Shown one piece after another: positions 7,485 to 16,718 of a DNA stretch of 64,000 nucleotides. The stretch lies in contig HF994469.1 of the NCBI GenBank assembly GCA_000434195.1, forward strand, positions 56,905 to 120,904, given 5' to 3'. Source of the DNA: Clostridium sp. CAG:780 (GTDB taxonomy: Bacteria; Bacillota; Clostridia; TANB77; CAG-508). Within the stretch, counting starts at the first letter, position 1. Each line of letters opens with the position of its first letter. A program made the translations under genes and the position numbers. The notes below the pieces were generated by a model that saw only the letters and a program-made list of their open reading frames with translations, ran no database searches and was not told the DNA's origin.

Positions 7485-9098
7485 ATGGCTAGCTGTTTAG
7501 GTATATATATAAATCAAAATATAATTAAATATGCAAAAGTCTCAAGAGAAAAAGATGACTTAAAAATAGAAGCCTTCGGGATTAAAGTTTATTCGGATTT
7601 ACACCAAACAATAGATCAAATTATATCTGAAACATTTAGCTTTAAAATTCCTATTAGTGTCAACATGTCAGAAGAAACATATAACTATTTTTCTATGTCA
7701 GACTTGTTAAATAAAAAAGATTTAGCAAAAGCGATTGACACTGAGTTTGAATCATTATGTTATGAAAAACAATACAATCCAAATGCTTTGGAATCAAGAT
7801 ATGCGTTAGTTAATGATGTAAACGAAAAAGGAAAAATAAGAGTAATACATGTTTCAACAAATAAAATAAAGATAAATAAAATAACACAAGATTTTGAAGA
7901 TAAAAAAGTGCAATCAATAACACCTATTTCAATAAGTATTGCAAATATTGCGCCATTAGACGAAAAGGAAAATACAATAATATTAAATATAGAAGATACT
8001 ACTACTATCACAACAATGGTAGGACAAAAGGTGTATGATATTCAAACGCTTCCAGTTGGAGCAAGCCAGATATTAGATGCAATTAGCGAAAAGGAAAATT
8101 CATATTTAAAAGCATATGAAATATGTAAAAATACAACAATATACACTATGGAGGGACAAAGCCTTCAAGAAAAAGAAAATGAGTATCTAGAAGATATAGT
8201 GCCAACATTATATACAATAGCAACACAAGTGAGAGATATGATTAGCTCAAGCTTATTTAAAATAAACAAAATTTACATTACAGGAACAGCATCTGCTATA
8301 AACAATATAGATTTATATATTGAAGAAATAGTTGGTGGAGTTAAATGTGAAATATTAAAACCATATTTCTTAGAAGATAGTCCTAAAATAAACATGAAGG
8401 ATTATATAGAAGTAAACTCCGCAATAGCGCTTGCAATGCAAGGATTAGGATATGGCGTTCAAAATATTAATTTTAGCAAAAAAAGTTTTTGGGAGAATCT
8501 ACCAGAACTACTAACAGCAGATATTTCAATAGGAAAATCTAAAAAAGGTGGAAGTAGTTCAAAAGGAAAATTAAACATTGAATTACCAAAACTAAGAACT
8601 TGGGTGTCAAGAGAACTGGCAGGAGTTGTAATATTAACTGTGGCTTATGCAGCAATCGCAATGTATATAAACAATCAAATAATCAAGAAAAATGACGAAA
8701 TTCAAACTATAACAGCAGATATAAACAAACAAATAAGCTTAATAGATGCAGATAAAAAGAAGGTTGATTCTAAAACATCTGATTACAATACTCTAACAAC
8801 AAATTTAGAGAATGCAACTAATGAGATGAATGATAGAAATTCATATAGAAATGTAATACCAGTTTTGCTTAGCCAAATAATGAATACAATACCAAAAGAA
8901 GTACAATTAACTTCTATTGAAAACACAAGTGGTAAAAAGATTGTTATAAATGCACAATCAGAAAAATATGAACAATTAGCATATTTTAAAACATTATTGA
9001 AATCAAAAGGAATATTAGAGCCAACTTCGATTGTATCAACAGCAGCAGTTAAAGAAGGAAATAATGTTAAAATTGTTATAGAAGGAGATTTGCCATGA
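7485..9098 (+). CDS. pilM: PilM-PilN fusion, pilus assembly protein
   Basis: This 537-aa protein joins two inner-membrane pilus assembly modules. Residues 1 to about 340 resemble the actin-like ATPase PilM (GIYINQNIIKYAKV at the start, IILNIEDTTTITTMVGQ, a phosphate-loop-like ITGTASAINN). After a Gly/Ser/Lys linker (KSKKGGSSSKGK), one transmembrane helix (VVILTVAYAAIAMYI) leads into a coiled coil and an extracytoplasmic PilN-like domain ending in VVIEGDLP-type strands. ATG at 7485 is chosen because GAAAGGA precedes it; the upstream TTG at 7446 lies in the leader hairpin. PilO follows with a 4-bp overlap. PilM and PilN are usually separate genes. Confidence 0.8.
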   Translation: MASCLGIYINQNIIKYAKVSREKDDLKIEAFGIKVYSDLHQTIDQIISETFSFKIPISVNMSEETYNYFSMSDLLNKKDLAKAIDTEFESLCYEKQYNPNALESRYALVNDVNEKGKIRVIHVSTNKIKINKITQDFEDKKVQSITPISISIANIAPLDEKENTIILNIEDTTTITTMVGQKVYDIQTLPVGASQILDAISEKENSYLKAYEICKNTTIYTMEGQSLQEKENEYLEDIVPTLYTIATQVRDMISSSLFKINKIYITGTASAINNIDLYIEEIVGGVKCEILKPYFLEDSPKINMKDYIEVNSAIALAMQGLGYGVQNINFSKKSFWENLPELLTADISIGKSKKGGSSSKGKLNIELPKLRTWVSRELAGVVILTVAYAAIAMYINNQIIKKNDEIQTITADINKQISLIDADKKKVDSKTSDYNTLTTNLENATNEMNDRNSYRNVIPVLLSQIMNTIPKEVQLTSIENTSGKKIVINAQSEKYEQLAYFKTLLKSKGILEPTSIVSTAAVKEGNNVKIVIEGDLP

Positions 9099-9838
9099 AA
9101 AATATATTAATAACGGTAATTTCTGTACTTATGACAGTTCTGATAATAATAACAATGATAAAAGGTCTTACAATTGGAAAGATAAAAATATTAAGCATTG
9201 CGGACATTAAACAAAACAGCATGGATTTAGATAAAAAAATAGAAGATTTAAATACTCTAAAAAATCTAACATATAAGCAAAAAGTTGGAAATCTAGAAGA
9301 TTCTACAAAAAGATTGACAACAGCTAAACAAAAATATTTAGAAGTAGCAAGCTTAAGTACAGATGAACAAATAAAAGCAGCCAACCAAGAGCCAGTATAT
9401 TCAATGGAGTTCTTATGGGACAAGGTTGGTAGTTATGCAACAAGAGAAGGATTAAAACTAAAATGGGTAGTAACTCCTACTGGAACAACAAATAAAAGTA
9501 CCTTATCATTTACACTTACAGGAGCATATATCTCAATTATAAATTATGTATATGCAATAGAAAACGACTCTGAACTAGCATTTAGAATAGAAAACTTTAA
9601 AATAGTTCCAGCTGGTGGAGAAGGAGAGTTTTTGACAGCAACATTTACAGTATCAAATATAGGAGTTAAACAAGAATCTACAACGACGAGAGTGACATCA
9701 ACTACTACAGATACAACAAAGACTACAACAAACAACACCAATACAACAAATAATACAACAAACACTACAACACAAAACAAAGAGACAAAATCAACTGCAA
9801 ACTCTTTGGATGAACAAATTGATGATGCTATAAACTAA
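9095..9838 (+). CDS. pilO: PilO-like pilus assembly protein
   Basis: The 247-aa protein has an N-terminal membrane helix (residues 4-26), a coiled coil (about 40-95) and a ferredoxin-like periplasmic-type domain (about 100-195), the layout of PilO, the partner of PilN. Residues about 195-235 are an almost pure Thr/Asn tract. This low-complexity tail is unusual for PilO and may be a flexible or glycosylated wall-spanning segment. The start overlaps the stop of pilM by 4 bp, which implies translational coupling. Confidence 0.7.
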   Translation: MKNILITVISVLMTVLIIITMIKGLTIGKIKILSIADIKQNSMDLDKKIEDLNTLKNLTYKQKVGNLEDSTKRLTTAKQKYLEVASLSTDEQIKAANQEPVYSMEFLWDKVGSYATREGLKLKWVVTPTGTTNKSTLSFTLTGAYISIINYVYAIENDSELAFRIENFKIVPAGGEGEFLTATFTVSNIGVKQESTTTRVTSTTTDTTKTTTNNTNTTNNTTNTTTQNKETKSTANSLDEQIDDAIN

Positions 9839-9860
9839 AACTTGGAAAGGAGATATGCAA

Positions 9861-10253
9861 ATGAAATCAGTATTAAAAGAAATAATTATAATATTACTTT
9901 TGTGTTGTGCAATATGCTTGATTTTAGGAGTGGTATTTTATGATTATATTCCAACAAACAAAGTAATTCCAAGTACAGTAGAACCTTATACAACATCAAA
10001 TACAATAAAAGAAGAAATAAACCAGGAAATTACAGAATTTCAAAAACAGACGATTGTTATGGAAATAACAGACTCAGATCTTAAAATCCATAAACAAGAA
10101 AGAAGCTACGATTCTGGAAAAATAAATCCTTTTGCTAAATCATCATCAGGAACAACCAATACTGAAAAGGGTGATAAAAACACAACAGGGGATACAAATC
10201 AAAATCCAGATTCAAAAGATTATTTCTTTAATAATCAAAGTGGCTTAAAATAA
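9861..10253 (+). CDS. Small pilus-operon membrane protein, PilP-like
   Basis: A 130-aa bitopic protein: basic N-terminus, one membrane helix (about 8-30), then a low-complexity extracytoplasmic tail rich in Thr, Asn and Lys with the segment KINPFA. That motif recurs in PilP/PilO-type accessory proteins, but the PilP beta-domain is missing. ATG at 9861 fits the AAAGGAG at 9846-9852 better than the ATG at 9855. Position between PilO and the pilin suggests a role in the alignment complex; this is inference. Confidence 0.55.
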   Translation: MKSVLKEIIIILLLCCAICLILGVVFYDYIPTNKVIPSTVEPYTTSNTIKEEINQEITEFQKQTIVMEITDSDLKIHKQERSYDSGKINPFAKSSSGTTNTEKGDKNTTGDTNQNPDSKDYFFNNQSGLK

Positions 10254-10311
10254 TTAATCTAGATATATTTTTAATAAATATATACAAAAAAAATCAAAGG
10301 AGGAATTTAAT

Positions 10312-10533
10312 ATGTTTAAGAAAGAAAAAGGTATCACATTAGTTGCATTAGTAGTAACAATAGTTGTACTATTAATATTAGCAGGTGTAAGCATTAGCTT
10401 AGTATTAGACCAAAACGGAATAATAAACAAAGCTAAAGGCGCTAGAACAGAATACCAAAACGCTGCTAACTATGAAAAAGATTTGTTAACAGATACTAAC
10501 ACAGCTTGGATAGACAACTTAACAAAAGACTAA
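10312..10533 (+). CDS. Short type IV pilin (probable major pilin)
   Basis: The 73-aa prepilin has a class III-type leader KKEKG and the cleavage site G|ITLVALVVTIVVLLILAG, then a short polar domain. The mature protein would be about 66 aa, far shorter than usual pilins. It lacks Glu at mature position 5 (Ala instead), the residue that normally aligns subunits. A very strong ribosome binding site (AAAGGAGG) and a 3' hairpin that could stabilise the mRNA suggest high expression. This KGITLVALVVT-type pilin family is common in Clostridia. Prepilin peptidase is encoded next. Confidence 0.8.
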   Translation: MFKKEKGITLVALVVTIVVLLILAGVSISLVLDQNGIINKAKGARTEYQNAANYEKDLLTDTNTAWIDNLTKD

Positions 10534-10566
10534 TAAAAAACGATAATGAATTTATTGTATTAAATG

Positions 10567-10613
10567 TAAGGTTACCTTATAAAATATTATAATATTTTGA
10601 ATAGGGTAACCTT
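10567..10613 (+). terminator. Hairpin between pilin and prepilin peptidase
   Basis: AAGGTTACCTTAT pairs with ATAGGGTAACCTT (one mismatch) over an A/T-rich loop, with no long T-run. It is likely a leaky terminator or mRNA-stabilising stem that raises pilin over downstream expression. Confidence 0.5.
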
Positions 10614-10650
10614 GTATTACTATAAAGGCAATAATTATGAAAGGCAAAAG

Positions 10651-11439
10651 ATGAATGTTATATTATATATCTATATATTTTTAATAGGAATAACCTTTGG
10701 AAGTTTCTTCACATTGGCAATTCATAGAATACCAAGAAACCAAGATATAACACATACAAGATCATATTGTCCAAAATGCAATCACAAGCTATCTTTTTGG
10801 GATATGATACCAATGCTAAGTTATATATTCTTAAGAGGCAAATGTAGATACTGTAAAACAAAAATTGCGCCAAAATACTTTTTTATAGAACTTCTAACAG
10901 GATTGACATTTGTATTATTTGCATATTCTTTAAGACTACAAATATTTAATCTATATTTCATATGTGGCTTGCTATATATAGCTGGCTTATTTGTCATATC
11001 TGGAATAGACAAAGAACACCACGAAGTAAGGTTAAGTGTAATATTATACATGACAATAGTACAAGCAATATATATAATATATCTATACATAATAGAACAA
11101 TCTAATGTTTATAGATATGTTATATATCTAGTAATATTAGCAATACTAATATTATCAGACACAATATATTTCAGAAAAAAATTAAAAAATAATTACATAT
11201 TAGAAAATCTAATTTTATTAAATGTAATGTTGATGTTTACGTATGAAGCATGCACTATTTTAACAGTAGAATTTACACTAATAGTAATTGCAATAAAATC
11301 GTTTATAGAAGCAATAAAAAACAGAAAAACAAAACAAGTAAAAAAGAAACAAGAGAAAATAATGCCAATAGCTTTCTATTTATGTGTAACAAATATTATA
11401 ACATTAATAATTACTAACATATTATGTTTTTATAGGTGA
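10651..11439 (+). CDS. pilD: Prepilin peptidase (type IV leader peptidase)
   Basis: The 262-aa polytopic protein cleaves prepilin leaders and probably N-methylates the new N-terminus. It has the N-terminal methyltransferase part with two CxxC pairs (CPKCNHKLSFWDMIPMLSY and CRYCKTKI), the conserved LSY and PKYFFIELLTG, and the aspartic protease part with SGIDKEHHEV. The second catalytic Asp is probably the one in LSDTIYF. ATG at 10651 is used; the longer TTG start at 10597 lies in the hairpin and has no ribosome binding site. It serves the pilin-like proteins encoded on either side. Confidence 0.88.
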   Translation: MNVILYIYIFLIGITFGSFFTLAIHRIPRNQDITHTRSYCPKCNHKLSFWDMIPMLSYIFLRGKCRYCKTKIAPKYFFIELLTGLTFVLFAYSLRLQIFNLYFICGLLYIAGLFVISGIDKEHHEVRLSVILYMTIVQAIYIIYLYIIEQSNVYRYVIYLVILAILILSDTIYFRKKLKNNYILENLILLNVMLMFTYEACTILTVEFTLIVIAIKSFIEAIKNRKTKQVKKKQEKIMPIAFYLCVTNIITLIITNILCFYR

Positions 11440-11444
11440 GTATT

Positions 11445-11837
11445 ATGAATAGATTAAAAAATAATAAAGGAATAACAGGCATTGACTTAACAATTAGCAT
11501 AATAGTTTTGACAATCTTTGCTGGTCTGATTGTTGGGTTGATGGTAAACAACTACAATGTAGCTATAGAAATACAAAAAGGTGCAAATGCTATGTCATAT
11601 GCTACTATGATATTAGAAAAAGTTGACGAAAAAGCTTATGAAAAAGTGACTAATAACTTCGTACAAGAACTAGGAGATGAAATATCAATAAATAGTGATT
11701 ATACAGTAAATTTAGAGGTTAATCAAGCAGACGATAAGGACTACGTAAAAAGAGTAACTGTGAAAGTCACTTATACTGTAAATAATGAAGAAAAATCATT
11801 AGAAATAAGAAAATTAAAAATAAAGGAAATAAGTTAA
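11445..11837 (+). CDS. Minor pilin / pseudopilin 1
   Basis: A 130-aa protein with a prepilin leader (RLKNNKG|ITGIDLTISIIVLTIFAG) and one hydrophobic helix, then a small beta-rich domain (DYTVNLEVNQADDKDYVKRVTVKVTYTV) like the GspI/PilV group. The residue at mature position 5 is Asp instead of Glu, which could keep the salt bridge with the N-terminus. ATG at 11445 follows AGGTGAG; the preceding gene stops 5 bp before. Confidence 0.75.
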   Translation: MNRLKNNKGITGIDLTISIIVLTIFAGLIVGLMVNNYNVAIEIQKGANAMSYATMILEKVDEKAYEKVTNNFVQELGDEISINSDYTVNLEVNQADDKDYVKRVTVKVTYTVNNEEKSLEIRKLKIKEIS

Positions 11838-11838
11838 A

Positions 11839-12300
11839 ATGAAAAATAAACTTAAATCAGAAAAAGGTGTAACACTGACAACACTTGTAATATACATTAT
11901 TGTATTAGTAGTGGCGTTAGGAATATTAGCAACAGTAAGCACATTCTTTTATAAAAACGTTATACTTATAAAAGACTCGGCAAAATATGCGGCAGAATTT
12001 GATAAATTTAATGCAAGTTTTATAAAAGATATAAAAAGCAATGCTGAAGCGAATGTAGACCAAAATGCAAAAACAATAGTGTTTGAAGATGGAACAACAT
12101 ATGTGTACAACGAAAATGATAAAGGAATATATAGAAATCAAGTAAAAATAGCAACACATGTAGATGTTTTTAATATATCAACAAAAACAATATCGGTAAA
12201 TAATGTAGACAAGCAAATAATATCAGTCAACATAGTTATAGGAAATTCTAAAAAAACCCTAATAAATAAAAGTATAGATTATACATTGAAATATTGGTAA
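11839..12300 (+). CDS. Minor pilin / pseudopilin 2
   Basis: A 153-aa prepilin-like protein: leader KNKLKSEKG, cleavage before VTLTTLVIYIIVLVVALG, then a soluble domain of about 115 aa with repeated T/I/V strands (TIVFEDGTTYVYNENDKGIYRNQV), resembling GspJ/PilW minor pilins. Mature position 5 is Thr. It starts 1 bp after the preceding stop and is followed by pilB after 30 bp. Confidence 0.72.
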   Translation: MKNKLKSEKGVTLTTLVIYIIVLVVALGILATVSTFFYKNVILIKDSAKYAAEFDKFNASFIKDIKSNAEANVDQNAKTIVFEDGTTYVYNENDKGIYRNQVKIATHVDVFNISTKTISVNNVDKQIISVNIVIGNSKKTLINKSIDYTLKYW

Positions 12301-12330
12301 TCAAAATATTTACAAGAAGGAGAAAATAGT

Positions 12331-13959
12331 ATGGATGGTAAAAGAACACAACCAATAGGAATTGAGCTTGTAAAAAGAGGAGTTGTTACAGAAGCAGATG
12401 TAAACAAAGCCCTTGAATATCAAAAAACTCATTCTTCAAAAAAATTGGGAGATATAATCAATGAATTGCACTTATGTGATTCATATAGACTTATCAAAGA
12501 AATAGGCGAGATTTTAGGCGAAAAAACAATACTTCTAGAACTAGAAGATGTTAAAGTAAATATAACAGACTATATATCTATGGATATGGCAAAAAAGAAT
12601 AGAGCAATACCATTTGAAGTAGGTGCTGGAAAAATAAAAGTATGTTTCTCTGATGGAACAAATAAAAAAATGATAGATGCTATGAAATTATTATTCCTAA
12701 ACAAAGGACTTGTAATGGATAAATACATTACATTTGATAGCAACATAGCAAGAATACTAAATTCAATAGGTGGAACAGCATCAGAAAACATAGATGTAAC
12801 AGCTGATATTTCTGGATTAGTAGATTCTATAATAAAAACTGCTATGGAAAAAAGAGCAAGTGATATCCATATAGAACCACTAGAAGACAGTGTAAGAGTA
12901 AGATACAGAATAGATGGAGAATTAATCTCAGCAGCAACAATAGAAAAAGATAAACAAGCTCAATTAATAGGAAGATTAAAAGCAATATCAAATATGCATC
13001 AAGAAAAACAAGAATCTCAAGATGGAAGAATTATAATGTATCCGGATTACAACATCCGTGTATCTTCACAGAAAAATGTATGTGGAGAAAAATTTGTGTT
13101 GAGACTTCTAAAAAAGAATGTAGATGTACAACAAATATTTGAATTAGGATTCCCAAGAGACGAAGAGCTTGTGAGAAAAAGCTTTGACAAGAGAAACAGT
13201 ATAGTGTTAGTCGCAGCTCCAACAGGAGAAGGAAAAACAACAACATTATATAGTATAATAGATTATTTAAATAGACCAGAAATAAACATTACAACAATAG
13301 AAGATCCAGTCGAAATAAGAATTCCAGGACTAAATCAGGTTGAAATAGATTCAAGAACATCTTTCTCAGGCTCATTGAGAACAGTATTAAGACAGGATCC
13401 AGATATCATATTAGTTGGAGAAATTCGTGATAAAGAAACAGCAGAAATTGCAATGCAAGCAGGTCAAACAGGACACTACGTATTATCAACAATCCACACA
13501 ATCGATAGTGTAGAAGTTCTAACAAGATTAAGAAAAATTGGAGTGTCAAATTATGATATAGGAAGCACACTTGCAACATCATTATCTCAAAGACTAGTAA
13601 GAAGAGTTTGTCCAGACTGTGCACAAGAAAGAGATTTCACAGAAGAAGAAAAAGAAATTATCAATAGGATAGCAAGAAAATATCATGTAGAATATGACTT
13701 TAAAGGAAAGAAAACATACACAACAGTTGGTTGTGAAAAATGTAATAACACAGGATTCTATGGAAGAATTGGTATATTTGAAGTATTAAACATAACAGAA
13801 AATATAAAAGAATTAATAGTAAAAGATGCATCAAGTATCGAAATAAGAAACAAAGCAATAGAAGAGGGGTATAAACCTTTAGTAATAGATGGATTCAACA
13901 AAATTATGGAAGGTTATACAACATTACAGGAATTGAATTCTAAACTAGTTATATATTAG
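12331..13959 (+). CDS. pilB: PilB/GspE pilus extension ATPase
   Basis: The 542-aa hexameric ATPase powers pilus polymerisation. The N-terminal MshEN domain (about 1-140) is followed by the secretion-ATPase core: Asp/His-box region ASDIHIEPL, Walker A APTGEGKTTT (about 295-304, with Glu where Ser is usual), Asp box, Walker B DPDIILVGEIRD, and the tetracysteine zinc motif (CPDC near 427, CEKC near 468). AGAAGGAG precedes the ATG. Gene order pilB-pilT-pilC matches monoderm type IV pilus loci. Confidence 0.93.
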   Translation: MDGKRTQPIGIELVKRGVVTEADVNKALEYQKTHSSKKLGDIINELHLCDSYRLIKEIGEILGEKTILLELEDVKVNITDYISMDMAKKNRAIPFEVGAGKIKVCFSDGTNKKMIDAMKLLFLNKGLVMDKYITFDSNIARILNSIGGTASENIDVTADISGLVDSIIKTAMEKRASDIHIEPLEDSVRVRYRIDGELISAATIEKDKQAQLIGRLKAISNMHQEKQESQDGRIIMYPDYNIRVSSQKNVCGEKFVLRLLKKNVDVQQIFELGFPRDEELVRKSFDKRNSIVLVAAPTGEGKTTTLYSIIDYLNRPEINITTIEDPVEIRIPGLNQVEIDSRTSFSGSLRTVLRQDPDIILVGEIRDKETAEIAMQAGQTGHYVLSTIHTIDSVEVLTRLRKIGVSNYDIGSTLATSLSQRLVRRVCPDCAQERDFTEEEKEIINRIARKYHVEYDFKGKKTYTTVGCEKCNNTGFYGRIGIFEVLNITENIKELIVKDASSIEIRNKAIEEGYKPLVIDGFNKIMEGYTTLQELNSKLVIY

Positions 13960-13982
13960 TTAGAAAAGAAGGGAGCAAAAGA

Positions 13983-15101
13983 ATGATAAATATAGATAAA
14001 GTTATAAGAGAAGCTATAAAAAGAGATGCATCAGACATTCACTTACTATGTGGAATAAAACCAATGTTAAGAATTGCAAGAGATTTAGTTCCATATGACG
14101 AGGAATGTGAGGAACTATCTCAAGAAGATATGGTAGACATATATGATTATTTCATAAAAGGAAATGTTGATAAAGATAGAGTATTTAAAGAAACGAAAAA
14201 ATTAGACTCTTCATTTGAATTTGAAGGACTAAGACTAAGAGTAAACATCTCTTTATCAGGAGATATACCAACATTTACTCTAAGAATTATAAAAAATGAA
14301 TTACCAACATTTGAAGAATTAGGAGTTCCAGACATCGTTAGAAGAATGATGTACCAACCACAAGGACTAGTTCTTGTAACTGGTAAGACAAATTCTGGTA
14401 AAACAACAACATTAAATGCCTTGATAAATGATATAAACGAAAATCAGAACAAAAAGATACTAACATTGGAAAGCCCAATAGAATATAAACACACATGCAA
14501 AAAATCAATAGTAGTACAAAAAGAAGTTGGAGTAGGACAAGATGTACTAAAATATAAAGATGGTGTAAAGAACTGTTTAAGAGAAGACTGCGACATTCTA
14601 GTAATAGGAGAGATTCGTGATAGAGAAACAATGGATGCTGCAATAGAAACAGCAGAAGCTGGACACTTAGTAATAGGAACACTACACACAAAATCATGTG
14701 CAGAGACAATCGACAGAATGATAAACTTCTACGAAATATCTGATCAACAAAGTATAAAATATCTAATAGGTTCATTATTAAAACTAGTTACATCTCAAAG
14801 ATTGCTAAAAGGAAAAAATGGCAAGTTAGTACTAGTTCCAGAAGTTATGGTTGTAGATAATATAATTTCTGGTATAATAAGAAAAGAGAAATTTAATGTT
14901 TCAGAAGTAGAGGATGCAATACAAAGTGCATCAGCAAATGGAAGTATAGGACTTATAAACTCAATAGCACAACTATTTGTAGATGATATGATAACATTAG
15001 AGCAAGCAAAAGCTCAAATAGAAGAAAAGAACATAGAAACACTAAACAGAACAATAATGCAACTAAAAATCAAAAAAGGAAATGCACATAGAATGGAATA
15101 G
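13983..15101 (+). CDS. pilT: PilT pilus retraction ATPase
   Basis: The 372-aa ATPase would depolymerise the pilus, giving retraction and possibly twitching motility. It starts with the PilT-type ASDIHLLCGIKPMLRI, has Walker A TGKTNSGKTTT (about 132-142), Walker B DCDILVIGEIRD and the His box GHLVIGTLHT. The C-terminal AIRNLIRE-like retraction motif appears as SGIIRKEKF, so it is degenerate. It lacks the zinc motif of PilB, as expected. Confidence 0.9.
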   Translation: MINIDKVIREAIKRDASDIHLLCGIKPMLRIARDLVPYDEECEELSQEDMVDIYDYFIKGNVDKDRVFKETKKLDSSFEFEGLRLRVNISLSGDIPTFTLRIIKNELPTFEELGVPDIVRRMMYQPQGLVLVTGKTNSGKTTTLNALINDINENQNKKILTLESPIEYKHTCKKSIVVQKEVGVGQDVLKYKDGVKNCLREDCDILVIGEIRDRETMDAAIETAEAGHLVIGTLHTKSCAETIDRMINFYEISDQQSIKYLIGSLLKLVTSQRLLKGKNGKLVLVPEVMVVDNIISGIIRKEKFNVSEVEDAIQSASANGSIGLINSIAQLFVDDMITLEQAKAQIEEKNIETLNRTIMQLKIKKGNAHRME

Positions 15102-15110
15102 GAGGTTAAT

Positions 15111-16463
15111 ATGCCTGAATATGTTTATAGAGCTATTACAAAAGAAGGTATAATAGTAAGAAACAGAGTAGAAAGCCCAAGCAAGCAAAACTTAATAAAA
15201 AGACTAAAAGGCGGAGATTTATTACCAATAGATATAATTCAAGTTGGTTATGGTCGAAAAAAGGCTGGAAAAGTAGCCAGAAGAAACGTAACTGATATAG
15301 ACCAAATAATGAAAACTGCAAACTCTGCAACAATAGTACAAGGTAGAGGGAGAAAACAGCAAACAACACTAGAAAAAATAAATCTAGCATTATCAAAACA
15401 AGAAAAAATAAAGAAAAGAGACTTGGTTGTATTTACGCAAAACTTCTACTTGCTAAAAAAAGCAGATTTCAACAATATCCATGCATTAAGTACAATTATA
15501 CAAAGCACAGAAAATATAACATTTAAAGGAATACTAGAAGATATACTAGCCGGAGTTGAAGCCGGAGAGTACATGTATACAACAATGGAATACTATGCAG
15601 ACGTATTTCCATATATATATATAAATATGATAAAAGTTGGAGAACTATCAGGTTCGCTAACACAATCATTGCAACAAGCAATAAAATATCTAGAATCAAA
15701 CACAGACACAACTAGAAAGCTAAAAGGAATAATAATACCAAATGCAATACAATTAGTAGCATTACTTGCTTTATTATTTGTAGGAAGTTTATATACAGTT
15801 CCAACGATTCAAGGGGTGTATGATGCGGTAGGAACTCAAGATAAACTGCCATCAATAACAATAGCGTTCTCGAATGTCTTGCAGTGGGTAGCGGCACACT
15901 GGTATGTACCGGTTGGAATTATAGCAATAATCGTTGGAGTAATCATTGCTTATATAAGAACACCAAAGGGAAGATATAACTTTGACTATTTTAAGTACAC
16001 AATGCCAGTATTCGGAAAACTAAACTATTCATTAGATTTTTCGAGATTAATGAGAGCGATGTTGCTTAACTTGGAAAATGGAATGAGAATACAAGATGCG
16101 CTGGATGTAAGTAAAAACGTTATAAATAATTACGTTATGAGAGCTATGGTAGAGACCTCAATAAACAACATATTAGTAGGTGCATCGTGGATAGAACCAT
16201 TTGAAAAATCAGGATTAGCTTCGTCGATGACAACAGAGATGCTTAAGGTAGGAATGCAGACAGACCTTTCAGAAATGATGCATAAACTATTAGATTATAT
16301 GGACATTGATATAGATAATACAATGAAAAACATAATGGCAGTGTTGCCACAAATTGTTTATTCAATAGTAGGTATATTATTGATATTTGTTGTTCTAGTA
16401 GTATTAGTACCATGTATTCAAGTTTATATGGGTAACTTCTTATTCTCAGCAGCGGGAGTATAA
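15111..16463 (+). CDS. pilC: PilC/GspF pilus platform protein
   Basis: The 450-aa inner-membrane protein anchors the extension and retraction ATPases. Two T2SSF domains are visible (about 110-205 and 305-425), each followed by membrane helices (about 203-225, 258-280 and 415-440). The N-terminal ~100 residues contain the usual YVYRAITKEG strand plus a basic linker. AGGAGG lies before the ATG and pilT ends 9 bp upstream. It is the last gene of the pilus operon. Confidence 0.9.
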   Translation: MPEYVYRAITKEGIIVRNRVESPSKQNLIKRLKGGDLLPIDIIQVGYGRKKAGKVARRNVTDIDQIMKTANSATIVQGRGRKQQTTLEKINLALSKQEKIKKRDLVVFTQNFYLLKKADFNNIHALSTIIQSTENITFKGILEDILAGVEAGEYMYTTMEYYADVFPYIYINMIKVGELSGSLTQSLQQAIKYLESNTDTTRKLKGIIIPNAIQLVALLALLFVGSLYTVPTIQGVYDAVGTQDKLPSITIAFSNVLQWVAAHWYVPVGIIAIIVGVIIAYIRTPKGRYNFDYFKYTMPVFGKLNYSLDFSRLMRAMLLNLENGMRIQDALDVSKNVINNYVMRAMVETSINNILVGASWIEPFEKSGLASSMTTEMLKVGMQTDLSEMMHKLLDYMDIDIDNTMKNIMAVLPQIVYSIVGILLIFVVLVVLVPCIQVYMGNFLFSAAGV

Positions 16464-16476
16464 ATAAAAATAATAT

Positions 16477-16517
16477 AAAAAAGCTTTGAATCGTTAAATT
16501 CAAAGCTTTTTTGAGCA
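16477..16517 (+). terminator. Terminator of the pilus operon
   Basis: AAAAAAGCTTTGAA and TTCAAAGCTTTTTT form a 14-bp stem followed by T residues. Confidence 0.88.
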
Positions 16518-16606
16518 AATAAATTTTTTATTGAATAACATATCAAACAAAGAATCAAACCAAGCACAAGAAAGTGCAGACACAATGCTAGCCTTTTGCA
16601 AATAGC

Positions 16607-16645
16607 AAAAACTGACAATCATAATGGTTGCCAGTTTTAAATTTT
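16607..16645 (+). terminator. Second hairpin before the P-loop gene
   Basis: AAAACTGACAA pairs with TTGCCAGTTTT (one G-U). It may be a leader terminator, since it lies about 80 bp before the next start codon. Confidence 0.5.
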
Positions 16646-16718
16646 ATATACAAAATATTGAGAAAATCAAATACATGTGATAAAATATATTAAAATTTCA
16701 AATAAGGAAAGAAATATA

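Noticed and set aside
9680..9800. Thr/Asn tract in PilO as a repeat array or contamination
   Set aside because: The tract is in frame, uses mixed ACA/ACT/AAC codons and ends normally, so it is a low-complexity protein tail.
10597..11439. Longer prepilin peptidase from TTG at 10597
   Set aside because: That start lies in the intergenic hairpin and lacks a ribosome binding site; ATG 10651 begins at the usual membrane helix.
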